Both the position numbers and the translations under genes were made by a program. A model generated the notes under the pieces. The model was not told where the DNA came from. It saw only the letters and a program-made list of their open reading frames with translations, and searched no databases. Positions 1 to 5,831 of a stretch of DNA of 18,433 nucleotides are shown in pieces. Each line of letters opens with the position of its first letter. The stretch's first letter is position 1. Origin of the DNA: Porticoccaceae bacterium (GTDB taxonomy: Bacteria; Pseudomonadota; Gammaproteobacteria; Pseudomonadales; Porticoccaceae); contig JAHRWI010000132.1 of assembly GCA_019090225.1 (NCBI GenBank), positions 1-18,433 of the forward strand, in the 5' to 3' direction.

Positions 1-834
1 ATTCACGGTGTCGAGAAAAAAGCCCTGCCGCACATGCTCTGCACCACCAACATGATCCTCCACGGCATCGACACCCCCACTCAGATCGAACACGACAACA
101 TGCTCAGCCGACGCGCTTATGTGGATTATGGCGAAAAGGACCGGGTCAACGTCATCATCACCAATCCCCCCTTCGGCGGCACGGAAGAAGACGGCGTAGA
201 AAACCAGTTCCCCGCCACCCTGCGCACCCGCGAAACCGCCGACCTGTTTATGGCCCTGGTGATCAAACTGCTCAAAAACAATGGCCGCGCCGCCGTGGTA
301 CTGCCCGACGGCTTTCTATTCGGTGAAGGCATGAAAACCCGGCTCAAAGAAAAACTGCTTAACGAATGCCAGCTGCACACCATCGTGCGCCTGCCCAACG
401 GCGTGTTTAACCCCTACACCGGCATCAAAACCAACATCCTGTTTTTTACCAAAAAGCCGGAAAGCGATAAACCTGGAAACGAAAGCCCCGCCACCCAAAA
501 TATCTGGTACTACGAACATCCCTACCCAGAAGGGGTTAAAAGCTACAACAAAACCAAGCCCATGCGCTTTGAAGAGTTCCAGACCGAAATCGACTGGTGG
601 GGTGATGAGGCCGATGGCTTTGCCAGTCGCCAGAAAACCGTACAGGCCTGGCAAGTTAGTCTGGAGGATATCAAAGGCCGCAACTACAACCTCGACATCA
701 AAAACCCCCATGTAGCCGAGCAGATCAACCACGACCCCAACGAACTGCTGCAACAGCACCAGGCCCAGCAGCAGACTATTACCGACCTGCGTGACCAACT
801 CAAAGCCAGCCTGCAACAGGCACTGAATTCATGA
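1..834 (+). CDS. hsdM: Type I restriction-modification DNA methyltransferase subunit HsdM, C-terminal part (5' end outside window)
   Basis: This is the modification subunit of a type I restriction-modification system, which transfers a methyl group from SAM to adenine in the site chosen by HsdS. The reading frame is open from base 1, so the gene begins upstream of the window and the first in-frame ATG (34) is internal. The N6-adenine methyltransferase motif IV, Asn-Pro-Pro-Phe, is at bases 163-174 within VNVIITNPPFGG. Typical HsdM stretches follow: AAVVLPDGFLFGEG, TIVRLPNGVFNPYTGIKTNILFF, and a C-terminal NYNLDIKNPH segment. The SAM-binding motif I must lie upstream and cannot be checked. The stop codon overlaps the hsdS start as ATGA (831-834), so the two are translationally coupled. 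Family assignment is very secure. Confidence 0.95.
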   Translation: MHGVEKKALPHMLCTTNMILHGIDTPTQIEHDNMLSRRAYVDYGEKDRVNVIITNPPFGGTEEDGVENQFPATLRTRETADLFMALVIKLLKNNGRAAVVLPDGFLFGEGMKTRLKEKLLNECQLHTIVRLPNGVFNPYTGIKTNILFFTKKPESDKPGNESPATQNIWYYEHPYPEGVKSYNKTKPMRFEEFQTEIDWWGDEADGFASRQKTVQAWQVSLEDIKGRNYNLDIKNPHVAEQINHDPNELLQQHQAQQQTITDLRDQLKASLQQALNS

Positions 835-2606
835 GCCCAGAGCAAAACAGATCAACTGATGCAAACCCCATTACCGACCACCTCGATCTCTGGAGCAGCG
901 CCACCAAAAAAAAGGCCACCGTTGGCCGGGGTAAAAATCGCAAAATTAGCCCCCACGGTATTAACAAACTACGAGAGCTAATACTGGAACTTGCTGTGCG
1001 TGGCAAGCTGGTGCCGCAAGATCCCAAAGCCGAACAGGCTAGCGTTTTGTTGGAAAAGATAGCGGATGAGAAGGCGCGATTGGTTAAAGGCGGGGAAATA
1101 AGAAAGCTAAACCCACTACCGCCGATTAGTAATGAGGATAAACCGTTTTCATTACCTAGCGGATGGGAGTGGGTTCGACTAGGGGCTGTTGGCGAAACAA
1201 ATATTGGCCTTACCTATAAACCCGCTCACGTGGGTGATATTGGTATTCCAGTACTTCGGTCGTCAAACATCCAAAAGGGGAAAATTGACTTAAACGATTT
1301 GGTAAGGGTTGATGGTCCCGATATAAAGCCAAAGGCTATGGTCGAGTTAGGTGACCTATTAATTTGTGCGAGAAATGGCAGTAAAGCGTTAGTTGGTAAA
1401 ACAGCAATGATCAAAGAGCTGCGAGAGCCCATGGCCTTTGGTGCGTTTATGGCTATTTTCCGGAGTCAGGCAAATATTTTTATTGAAATATTCTTAAACT
1501 CACCTGTTTTTAGAAGGAATTTGGGGGGAGTTGACACCACAACAATAAATCAAATAACTCAGAATAATTTAAAAAATACTATCGCTCCAATTCCACCTCA
1601 ACTAGAACAACACCGCATCGTCGCCAAAGTCGATGAACTCATGGCCCTCTGCGACCAACTGGAACAACAGCAAACCGACAGCCTCCACGCCCACCAGATC
1701 TTGGTTCGGGTGTTCCTGGATCGCATGGTAGATAACGCCAACACTCGCCAACCCATTCACACCGAACTGATCGCCGCCTTCGACACCCTCTTCACCACCG
1801 AAGAGGCCATCGACCAGCTCAAACAAACCATCCTCCAACTCGCCGTTATGGGCAAACTCGTCCCCCAAAACCCCAACGACGAACCCGCCAGCGTGTTGCT
1901 GGAAAAAATCGCAGCCGAAAAACAACAGCTGATTAAAGACAAGAAAATTAAAAAGCAAAAGCCACTGCCGCCGATTAGTGATGAGGAAAAACCGTTTGAT
2001 TTGCCGGAGGGATGGGAGTGGGTGAAATTTGGGCTATTAGCTCAATTTATTAATGGTGATAGGGGTAAAAACTATCCGAATAAAAATGAGTATGTTGGTA
2101 ATGGTGTGCCATGGATTAATACGGGACACATTGAACCTACGGGACTGCTAACCACTATAGACATGAATTACATTACTCGGGAAAAATATGACGCGCTTCG
2201 CAGTGGAAAAATTCAAAATGGCGACTTAGTTTATTGTTTGCGTGGTGCGACATTTGGAAAGACCGCATTCGTGGTGCCATACAAGGAGGGTGCGATTGCT
2301 TCATCCTTGATGATTATTCGTCCATACATTAGAGAGTTGGTTAGTTATATATTTAAATATTTAGTCAGCCCTTATGGAAAACGCCAGTTGTTACGATTTG
2401 ATAACGGATCTGCGCAACCAAATTTGTCAGCAAATAACGTGATGTTATATGCGTTTCCGTTACCACCCCTAGCCGAACAACTTCGCATCGTCACCAAAGT
2501 CGACGAGCTCATGATCCTCTGCGACACCTTCAAGGCCCGCCTAAACGAGGCCCAAACCACCCAGGCCCAACTCGCCGATGCGGTGGTTGAACAGGCGGTG
2601 GGCTAA
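831..2606 (+). CDS. hsdS: Type I restriction-modification specificity subunit HsdS
   Basis: HsdS recognises the bipartite DNA target and docks two HsdM (and HsdR) subunits. The 591-residue protein shows the usual internal duplication. Each half has a conserved helix-rich region (residues about 44-118 and 327-401, both containing LAV.GKLVPQ, ASVLLEKIA and GWEWV). A target recognition domain follows (about 119-250 and 402-540). Each half closes with a second conserved segment (PPQLEQHRIVAKVDEL near 255-270 and PPLAEQLRIVTKVDEL near 545-560). It is longer than the roughly 400-460 residues of classic HsdS, with extra sequence at the N-terminus and in the central linker. The start ATG overlaps the hsdM stop. 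The two recognition-domain stretches are visibly more AT-rich than the conserved parts, as expected if these domains are exchanged between strains. Both domains look intact. Confidence 0.95.
   Translation: MSPEQNRSTDANPITDHLDLWSSATKKKATVGRGKNRKISPHGINKLRELILELAVRGKLVPQDPKAEQASVLLEKIADEKARLVKGGEIRKLNPLPPISNEDKPFSLPSGWEWVRLGAVGETNIGLTYKPAHVGDIGIPVLRSSNIQKGKIDLNDLVRVDGPDIKPKAMVELGDLLICARNGSKALVGKTAMIKELREPMAFGAFMAIFRSQANIFIEIFLNSPVFRRNLGGVDTTTINQITQNNLKNTIAPIPPQLEQHRIVAKVDELMALCDQLEQQQTDSLHAHQILVRVFLDRMVDNANTRQPIHTELIAAFDTLFTTEEAIDQLKQTILQLAVMGKLVPQNPNDEPASVLLEKIAAEKQQLIKDKKIKKQKPLPPISDEEKPFDLPEGWEWVKFGLLAQFINGDRGKNYPNKNEYVGNGVPWINTGHIEPTGLLTTIDMNYITREKYDALRSGKIQNGDLVYCLRGATFGKTAFVVPYKEGAIASSLMIIRPYIRELVSYIFKYLVSPYGKRQLLRFDNGSAQPNLSANNVMLYAFPLPPLAEQLRIVTKVDELMILCDTFKARLNEAQTTQAQLADAVVEQAVG
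1113..1174 (+). repeat. Conserved repeat A of hsdS, copy 1
   Basis: This stretch directly precedes the first target recognition domain and is closely matched at nucleotide level by 1962-2023, 849 bases downstream. Both copies end in the same GGATGGGAGTGGGT. Such in-gene direct repeats allow recombination that swaps or shuffles recognition domains. Confidence 0.8.
1595..1655 (+). repeat. Conserved repeat B of hsdS, copy 1
   Basis: This segment encodes the end of the first recognition domain and the EQHRIVAKVDELM helix. It matches 2465-2525, 870 bases downstream, with few differences. Repeats A and B therefore bracket each recognition domain. Confidence 0.75.
1962..2023 (+). repeat. Conserved repeat A of hsdS, copy 2
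   Basis: Second copy of the element at 1113-1174. It lies just before the second target recognition domain. Confidence 0.8.
2465..2525 (+). repeat. Conserved repeat B of hsdS, copy 2
   Basis: Second copy of the element at 1595-1655. It encodes EQLRIVTKVDELM just after the second recognition domain. Confidence 0.75.
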
Positions 2607-2615
2607 ATCGTCGGT

Positions 2616-2750
2616 ATGGATACCCAATACAAAACCTGGTGTGACGAAGATGATCATAGGCGCTATGAGCACGTTACTGATTTTGATGACTGGCTGGACG
2701 GTGAAGAGGGGCAAGGTCTGCGAGAGCAAAAACAACGACGGGGATTTTGA
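2616..2750 (+). CDS. Small acidic hypothetical protein (44 aa) between hsdS and the nuclease gene
   Basis: This short ORF starts at an ATG 9 bases after the hsdS stop, in the same frame, and ends 3 bases before the nuclease start. It therefore fills the gap between the two genes exactly. The product begins MDTQYKTWCDEDDHRRYEHV and ends in a basic tail, REQKQRRGF. It has 13 Asp/Glu, 12 of them in the first 31 residues, and several aromatic residues (YKTW, RRY, FDDW). I do not recognise a family, and there is no clear ribosome binding site, so expression would depend on coupling to hsdS. The tight packing supports a real gene, but the length is short enough that chance is possible. A role as a small partner or inhibitor of the restriction or nuclease proteins is only a guess. 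Confidence 0.5.
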   Translation: MDTQYKTWCDEDDHRRYEHVTDFDDWLDGEEGQGLREQKQRRGF

Positions 2751-2753
2751 CTG

Positions 2754-3836
2754 ATGGCTATTGAACAGAGCATCTGGAAAACCGGCGATGTGCCGGAAAA
2801 ACTGCAACCGGCAGTCTTACAGAGTGAGGACTTTCTGGAGCAGCAGATCGTTAAGGATATGGCGATTTTGAATGACGGCTGGATGTTGATTGGCCGCCAG
2901 GTGCGCACCGACTACGACAAGCGCATCGACTTGCTGGCGATCGATGCTGCCGGTTCGCTGATTGTGATTGAGCTGAAACGCGACAAAACTCCGCGAGACG
3001 TGGTGGCCCAGGCCCTGGAGTATGCCGCCTGGGTGGTTGATTTGACGGATAGCGATGTTGCCGAGATTTACGCTAACTATGCTGAGTGTCAGCAACTGGC
3101 GGAAATTGATCTGATGAAGGCCTTCGCTCTGCGTTTTGGTAGCACCCTGAGCGCAGAGGAGATCAATGCGAGTCACCAAATGGTGATAGTGGCAACTCGG
3201 CTGGATAACACCACCGAGCGGATTATCAGTTACCTGAACGATACTGCGGGCGTGGGCGTGAATGTGCTGTTTTTTAATGTGTTCGAAGACGGTGGCAATC
3301 AGTACCTGAGCCGAGCGTGGATGATCGATCCTGGTGAAAGCCAGGAAAAAGCGGTTGCAACCCGCGAGCAGGAGCCCTGGAACGGCGAGTTTTATGTCTC
3401 TTACGGTGTAGATAACAGTCGTAGCTGGGGAGATGCGCTACGTTATGGCTTTATCAGCGCAGGCGGTGGCCGCTGGTATACCCAAACTTTGAATATGCTC
3501 AGCGAGGGCGACCGGGTTTGGGTCAATTGTCCCGGTGGTGGCTATGTTGGTGTGGGAGAAGTGCTCGGGTCGGTGATAAAGGCTGTCGATTTCCGGGTGG
3601 ATGGCCAGACTCTGGCCGAGCTGGAAACAGATACCGATTATCGCGCTGCCTACTTTATCGAAAGTGATGATGACTACGCTGAGTACCTGGTGCCGGTGCG
3701 CTGGATAAAAACAGTGGATGCCGCCGACGCGGTGAGCGAAACCGGATTTTTTGGTAACCAGAACAGCGTATGCAAACCGCGCACTCCGAAGTGGGGCCAC
3801 ACCGTAAACCGCTTAAAGAAGGTATGGGGTGTTTAA
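2754..3836 (+). CDS. PD-(D/E)XK nuclease of the NucS/DUF91 kind with a C-terminal PUA/EVE-like domain
   Basis: The N-terminal half (about residues 25-180) carries a PD-(D/E)XK nuclease core: an upstream acidic helix (LEQQIVKD, Glu29), Asp59 in RIDLL, Glu73 and Lys75 in VIELKR, and Gln86 in VAQALEYAAW. This arrangement is typical of NucS/DUF91-type endonuclease domains. The C-terminal part (about 210-330) contains SRSWGDALRYGFISAGGGRWY and GDRVWVNCPGGGYVGVGEV. These resemble a PUA/EVE-like beta-barrel, a fold that in other proteins reads modified bases. The gene is packed in an operon behind hsdM-hsdS and the 44-aa ORF, which suggests a DNA defence or repair role. All expected catalytic residues are present. 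The nuclease fold is well supported. The C-terminal domain assignment is by pattern only, and the substrate is unknown. The next gene is 229 bases away, and I see no strong terminator. Confidence 0.82.
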   Translation: MAIEQSIWKTGDVPEKLQPAVLQSEDFLEQQIVKDMAILNDGWMLIGRQVRTDYDKRIDLLAIDAAGSLIVIELKRDKTPRDVVAQALEYAAWVVDLTDSDVAEIYANYAECQQLAEIDLMKAFALRFGSTLSAEEINASHQMVIVATRLDNTTERIISYLNDTAGVGVNVLFFNVFEDGGNQYLSRAWMIDPGESQEKAVATREQEPWNGEFYVSYGVDNSRSWGDALRYGFISAGGGRWYTQTLNMLSEGDRVWVNCPGGGYVGVGEVLGSVIKAVDFRVDGQTLAELETDTDYRAAYFIESDDDYAEYLVPVRWIKTVDAADAVSETGFFGNQNSVCKPRTPKWGHTVNRLKKVWGV

Positions 3837-4028
3837 AGGAAAGTAGGCTAGGTACCGTATCAAGTAAGTATTCGAGAAGCAGGGCCAAGTCTAGATTCAA
3901 GGCCTCTCACTATGGTAAGCAATCAAACGGTCACAACACGCTGAAACCAGGTGGGGGCTTGCGAAACCATTAGCTCGGAACCAGGCCAAAGCAGACATAA
4001 GCTCTTTCCTTATCATGCCGCCAAGAGT

Positions 4029-4052
4029 ACTATTTAGAATACGCTTAATAGT
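4029..4052 (+). promoter_or_regulatory. Candidate promoter/operator of the toxin-antitoxin operon
   Basis: An inverted repeat, ACTATT (4029-4034) and AATAGT (4047-4052) with a 12-base centre, lies just before the antitoxin start. A good -10-like hexamer, TAGAAT, sits inside it at 4035-4040. The best -35 is weak (TTATCA at 4010-4015, 19-base spacer). Phd/YefM antitoxins usually repress their own promoter by binding such palindromes, so the position fits. The rest of the 3837-4065 gap shows nothing I recognise. Confidence 0.35.
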
Positions 4053-4065
4053 AGGGTAAGCCATT

Positions 4066-4323
4066 ATGAACACACTCACAGCCAACGAACTCAAAACCCG
4101 TGGTGTTTCCGCGGTGGAAGAAGGGCTTAAGCATGACGATGAGCTGGTGATTTCAGTTCGTGGTCAGCACCGCTATGTGGTGATGGATATTGAAAAATAT
4201 AATCAACTGCGCGAACTGGAGCTGGCCACAGCCGTTGCCGAAGCTAGAGCGGATTACGCCGCAGGCCGTTACACCACCGAAACGGTGGCTGAGCATATGC
4301 AGCGCGTAAAGAGTAACGATTAA
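4066..4323 (+). CDS. Type II antitoxin, Phd/YefM family
   Basis: An 85-residue protein with the standard Phd/YefM N-terminal fold: NTLTANELKTRGVSAVEEGL, then VISVRGQHRYVVMDIEKYNQL. This part dimerises and binds the operator. The C-terminal tail (about 55-85) would wrap the toxin and neutralise it. The length is normal for the family. It is followed after 3 bases by the toxin gene, the usual antitoxin-first order. The ATG start at 4066 is preceded by an AGGGTAAG stretch that could serve as a ribosome binding site. Autoregulation through the inverted repeat upstream is likely. Confidence 0.9.
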   Translation: MNTLTANELKTRGVSAVEEGLKHDDELVISVRGQHRYVVMDIEKYNQLRELELATAVAEARADYAAGRYTTETVAEHMQRVKSND

Positions 4324-4326
4324 ACA

Positions 4327-4602
4327 GTGCTCTACCGGCTGATCTACACCGATAGCTACGTTCGCCGCGCCAGGAAGTTTTTAAAAAAACACCCGCAAAT
4401 AATCGGACAGTATGAAAAAACCCTGGAGCTGTTGGAGCTAAACCCACACCACCCTTCGTTGCGTCTGCATAGGCTGCAGGGTCAGCTCAATGGTTTGTCG
4501 TCAGTGTCTATCAATATGAGTTATCGCATTGTGTTGGAGCTGCTTATTCAGGACGGCGATATTATTCTTGTAGATATCGGCAATCATGACCGTGTTTATT
4601 AA
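4327..4602 (+). CDS. Type II toxin, RelE/ParE superfamily (mRNA interferase-like)
   Basis: A 91-residue protein that begins with the RelE/ParE-type strand and helix (YRLIYTDSYVRRARKFLKKHP). It continues with LRLHRLQGQLNGLSSVSINMSYRIVLELL and ends in IILVDIGNHDRVY. The pattern is that of RelE/YafQ-like ribosome-dependent mRNA interferases: a His in LRLHRL, an Arg in SYRIV and a His in the final GNHD strand. The start is GTG, 3 bases after the antitoxin stop, with only a weak ribosome binding site, so translation is probably coupled to the antitoxin. The protein looks full length and intact. A ParE-like gyrase poison cannot be excluded from sequence alone. Confidence 0.87.
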   Translation: MLYRLIYTDSYVRRARKFLKKHPQIIGQYEKTLELLELNPHHPSLRLHRLQGQLNGLSSVSINMSYRIVLELLIQDGDIILVDIGNHDRVY

Positions 4603-4911
4603 CTATGTTCAATAGCTGGCTGGATTTAGTGGCTGTATTAACTAGAGAACTATCTGGCAACTAGCAGGAGAACACATCGAAGCTAATAAATAACTGTCAT
4701 AACGGTTAGCTACGCTCGTAATGGCAGCTCAGCAAAGTCTAAAGCGAGGGAGGGCGAATGTCGGACGATTTTTAGATTAGCAAAACGCAGGAAGCGACCT
4801 TTATTTGCAGTATTGATTTACAGTCTGAATCCAGTAAGGATGTTTACTTGTCCAGATAAACATAAACTATACATAAGACACACATGCAAGACACACGCTA
4901 AGGAGAATACC
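4603..4911 (+). other. 309-bp intergenic region before the lipoprotein gene
   Basis: I find no gene, RNA or convincing terminator here. A -10-like TATACA lies at 4868-4873, with only a poor -35 (TTTACT at 4843-4848, 19-base spacer). It could be the lipoprotein promoter, with a leader of about 30 bases. There is no obvious attC site, despite the neighbouring toxin-antitoxin pair. Confidence 0.4.
4900..4905 (+). promoter_or_regulatory. Ribosome binding site that fixes the TTG start of the lipoprotein
   Basis: A perfect AAGGAG lies 6 bases before the TTG at 4912. The resulting N-terminus is a short charged segment followed by a hydrophobic stretch and a Cys, as expected for a lipoprotein. The upstream in-frame TTG at 4813 lacks such a site. 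Confidence 0.7.
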
Positions 4912-5589
4912 TTGCTGCAAACAAAACTTATGTCTGGCTGCCGTTCTTTGTGGCTCATCAGCATAGTGACTCTGTTGCTGGTAGTGAACACCGGCTGCAG
5001 CAGAAACCAGGTCTATACCTCGGTCAAGTTCGAGAACATCGCATTGACAGCGGGTGATCTTGAAACCCATGGCCTTGGCTTTATTACGCCTTCGACCGTC
5101 ACCGGGCATGAACAGGACATACAGAGTCTGGCTTTCATCTTTGGCCGCGTCCTGGAAGAAAAACGGCCGCAAATTCGAGTGGTTGGGCTGCCAGAAATAC
5201 TCAGTGCGGTGAATCAGGCTGATTTTGCCGATGAGTACAAACAGATGTACATCGATTACCGCGATACGGGTATCTTCAAGCTGAATTCATTGCAGAAGAC
5301 GGGGCAGGTGTCGGGGGTTCGCTACCTGGCTCAATTGAAACTTTCCGGTTTTAATCAGAGCTCAAAAGGACGCTTTGGCGTGTTGGGCCTGCGCTTGATA
5401 CAGACCAAAGAAGCGAATATCCGCCTGTTCCTGCAAATCTGGAATAGTGAGAACGGTGCCATCGTCTGGGAGGGTACCGAAGAATTAAATTATTCCCGCG
5501 ATACATCCACGGAAAGACCGGTAACATTTCAGCGGGTGGTCGGGGAGGTCGCGAACAACCTGGTTAATAAATTACCCAAAAATAATTGA
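4912..5589 (+). CDS. Putative lipoprotein of unknown function
   Basis: A 225-residue protein from a TTG start chosen by the AAGGAG just upstream. Residues about 12-28 form a hydrophobic signal segment (LWLISIVTLLLVVNTGC) that ends in a Cys where lipid would be attached. The lipobox is a little unusual, with Asn at -3 and Thr-Gly before the Cys. The mature part is mixed alpha/beta and contains VRYLAQLKLSGFNQ and an IWNSENGAIVWEG strand. This is reminiscent of envelope lipoproteins with a TolB-N or CsgG-like fold, which report or stabilise outer-membrane complexes. I do not recognise a named family. It stands alone between the toxin-antitoxin pair and the monooxygenase cluster, so context gives no functional clue. 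Confidence 0.75.
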   Translation: MLQTKLMSGCRSLWLISIVTLLLVVNTGCSRNQVYTSVKFENIALTAGDLETHGLGFITPSTVTGHEQDIQSLAFIFGRVLEEKRPQIRVVGLPEILSAVNQADFADEYKQMYIDYRDTGIFKLNSLQKTGQVSGVRYLAQLKLSGFNQSSKGRFGVLGLRLIQTKEANIRLFLQIWNSENGAIVWEGTEELNYSRDTSTERPVTFQRVVGEVANNLVNKLPKNN

Positions 5590-5667
5590 TGGTTTTCTGT
5601 ATTTGCTAACGGCCATCGCCCACTGAGAGTTAAAGGGGCAGAATCAGATCTATCACAAAAATAGGCA

Positions 5668-5685
5668 GGGGTGAGCCATCGCCCC
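5668..5685 (+). other. Short GC-rich hairpin, possible weak terminator after the lipoprotein gene
   Basis: GGGGTGA and TCGCCCC can pair around a GCCA loop with one G-U pair. There is no T-tract, so intrinsic termination would be weak. The 10-mer GCCATCGCCC that overlaps it also occurs at 5612-5621. Confidence 0.25.
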
Positions 5686-5720
5686 GCCCAATATTTCCAA
5701 AGCCCCAGAAATAACCTATG

Positions 5721-5736
5721 ATTTGGGATTCCAAAT
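5721..5736. promoter_or_regulatory. 16-bp palindrome upstream of the first monooxygenase, candidate operator
   Basis: ATTTGG-GATT-CCAAAT is a perfect inverted repeat about 95 bases before the ATG at 5832. A second, wider inverted pair (TTCCGT / ACGGAA) flanks the AT-rich stretch at about 5750-5790. No regulator gene is adjacent, so the binding protein is unknown. Confidence 0.35.
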
Positions 5737-5831
5737 ATTACTGAAGCGTTCCGTATAAAAATCGAATAAATCCATAAAAACACGGAATCACTTCGTTCAT
5801 TTATCACCCTTAAAATAGCGAGAATAACAAC

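Noticed and set aside
316..816. A long minus-strand ORF of 166 residues
   Set aside because: It lies entirely opposite hsdM, which has clear family motifs. It is a shadow frame produced by codon bias.
3770..3973. A 67-residue plus-strand ORF overlapping the nuclease 3' end
   Set aside because: It overlaps the nuclease out of frame, has no ribosome binding site and its product shows no recognisable pattern.
4813..4911. N-terminal extension of the lipoprotein from an upstream TTG
   Set aside because: It has no ribosome binding site and would place 33 residues before the signal peptide. The AAGGAG before 4912 decides the start.
4603..4911. Possible integron attC site near the toxin-antitoxin genes
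   Set aside because: A GTTAGC-like core is present, but no matching RYYYAAC partner or paired inner sites could be found.
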